From the NCBI GenBank assembly GCA_963575745.1, contig CAUYUJ010003447.1, positions 405,728 to 469,727 on the forward strand: 64,000 nucleotides of DNA, written 5' to 3'. Origin of the DNA: Prorocentrum cordatum. Its lineage: Eukaryota > Sar > Dinophyceae > Prorocentrales > Prorocentraceae. The notes under the pieces were generated by a model. That model had not been told where the DNA came from. It made no database searches and saw nothing but the letters and a program-made list of their open reading frames with translations. Every line of letters begins with the position of its first letter. Position 1 is the stretch's first letter. Positions 63,895 through 64,000 of this stretch are shown here, in pieces. A program made the translations under genes and the position numbers.

Positions 63895-64000
63895 CAGGAG
63901 GAACAGAAACACACAGACACAATTAATCGTCGACTTCCAGGAAAATATGGGGAAATATGGGAAGTGGGGGGGAAGACAAACACCCAGAAGATATGGGAAA
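63895..64000. repeat. Family-H copy 7, cut by the window end
   Basis: CAGGAGGAACAGAAACACAC, GACACAATTAATCGTCGACT, GGGGAAGACAAACACCCAGA. Confidence 0.8.

Larger units (their letters stand above)
62352..64000. other. Downstream sequence, probably further intron
   Basis: GAC/GACGAG-rich at 62362-62475. A second CGACGACGAGGGC block is near 62730-62790. Families A, N and H follow. No further exon could be fixed by motif and phase. Confidence 0.5.

Overview
This window is nuclear DNA of a dinoflagellate. The most direct evidence is an exact genomic copy of the 22-nt dinoflagellate trans-splicing leader (16610-16631). A set of short exons with GC and GA splice donors as well as GT, very long introns and GC-rich DNA packed with simple repeats agree with this. 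I cannot name the genus.

The main host gene is on the + strand. Seven short exons (45, 39, 79, 41, 70, 95 and 64 nt) between 15716 and 62351 read, in order and in matching codon phase, through the first nucleotide-binding domain of an ABCC/MRP-type ABC transporter: signature motif, Walker B and D-loop, the strand region after the H-loop, then the linker toward the second membrane domain. Only about 433 nt of 46.6 kb is coding. The six introns are 3.0 to 13.7 kb long. The 5' exons (first membrane domain, Walker A, Q-loop) and the 3' exons (second membrane domain and second nucleotide-binding domain) were not found and should lie upstream and downstream. A separate short terminal exon of unknown function ends at 11284.

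Intron 1 holds an apparently intact 6.4-kb non-LTR retrotransposon in the sense orientation (16610-23010). It starts exactly at the spliced leader. ORF1 encodes a zinc-ribbon plus coiled-coil protein. ORF2 encodes an apurinic-type endonuclease, reverse transcriptase, zinc knuckle and RNase H. The tail is an 11-bp tandem repeat. (CTC)n lies on both sides. A decayed, unrelated non-LTR element occupies 903-3330.

The rest is repeats. Several families of 110-200 bp terminal-inverted-repeat or foldback elements (called A to J, L, M and N here) occur in two to eight copies. One is caught nested inside another, with an empty homologous site 42 kb away. There are many (CTC)n/(GAG)n, (CAA)n, (GT)n, (GTC)n and (TA)n tracts. 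Larger structures are a 2-kb array of a 9-bp unit (39520-41485), a related array (56728-57192), a degenerate palindrome of about 1.7 kb (45740-47480), minisatellites with units near 80 bp (27700-28125, 56160-56735), and arrays of GGGGCCTCTTG-type units. No rRNA, tRNA, CRISPR array or SL RNA gene was recognised. Most long open frames lie in simple repeats and are not genes.
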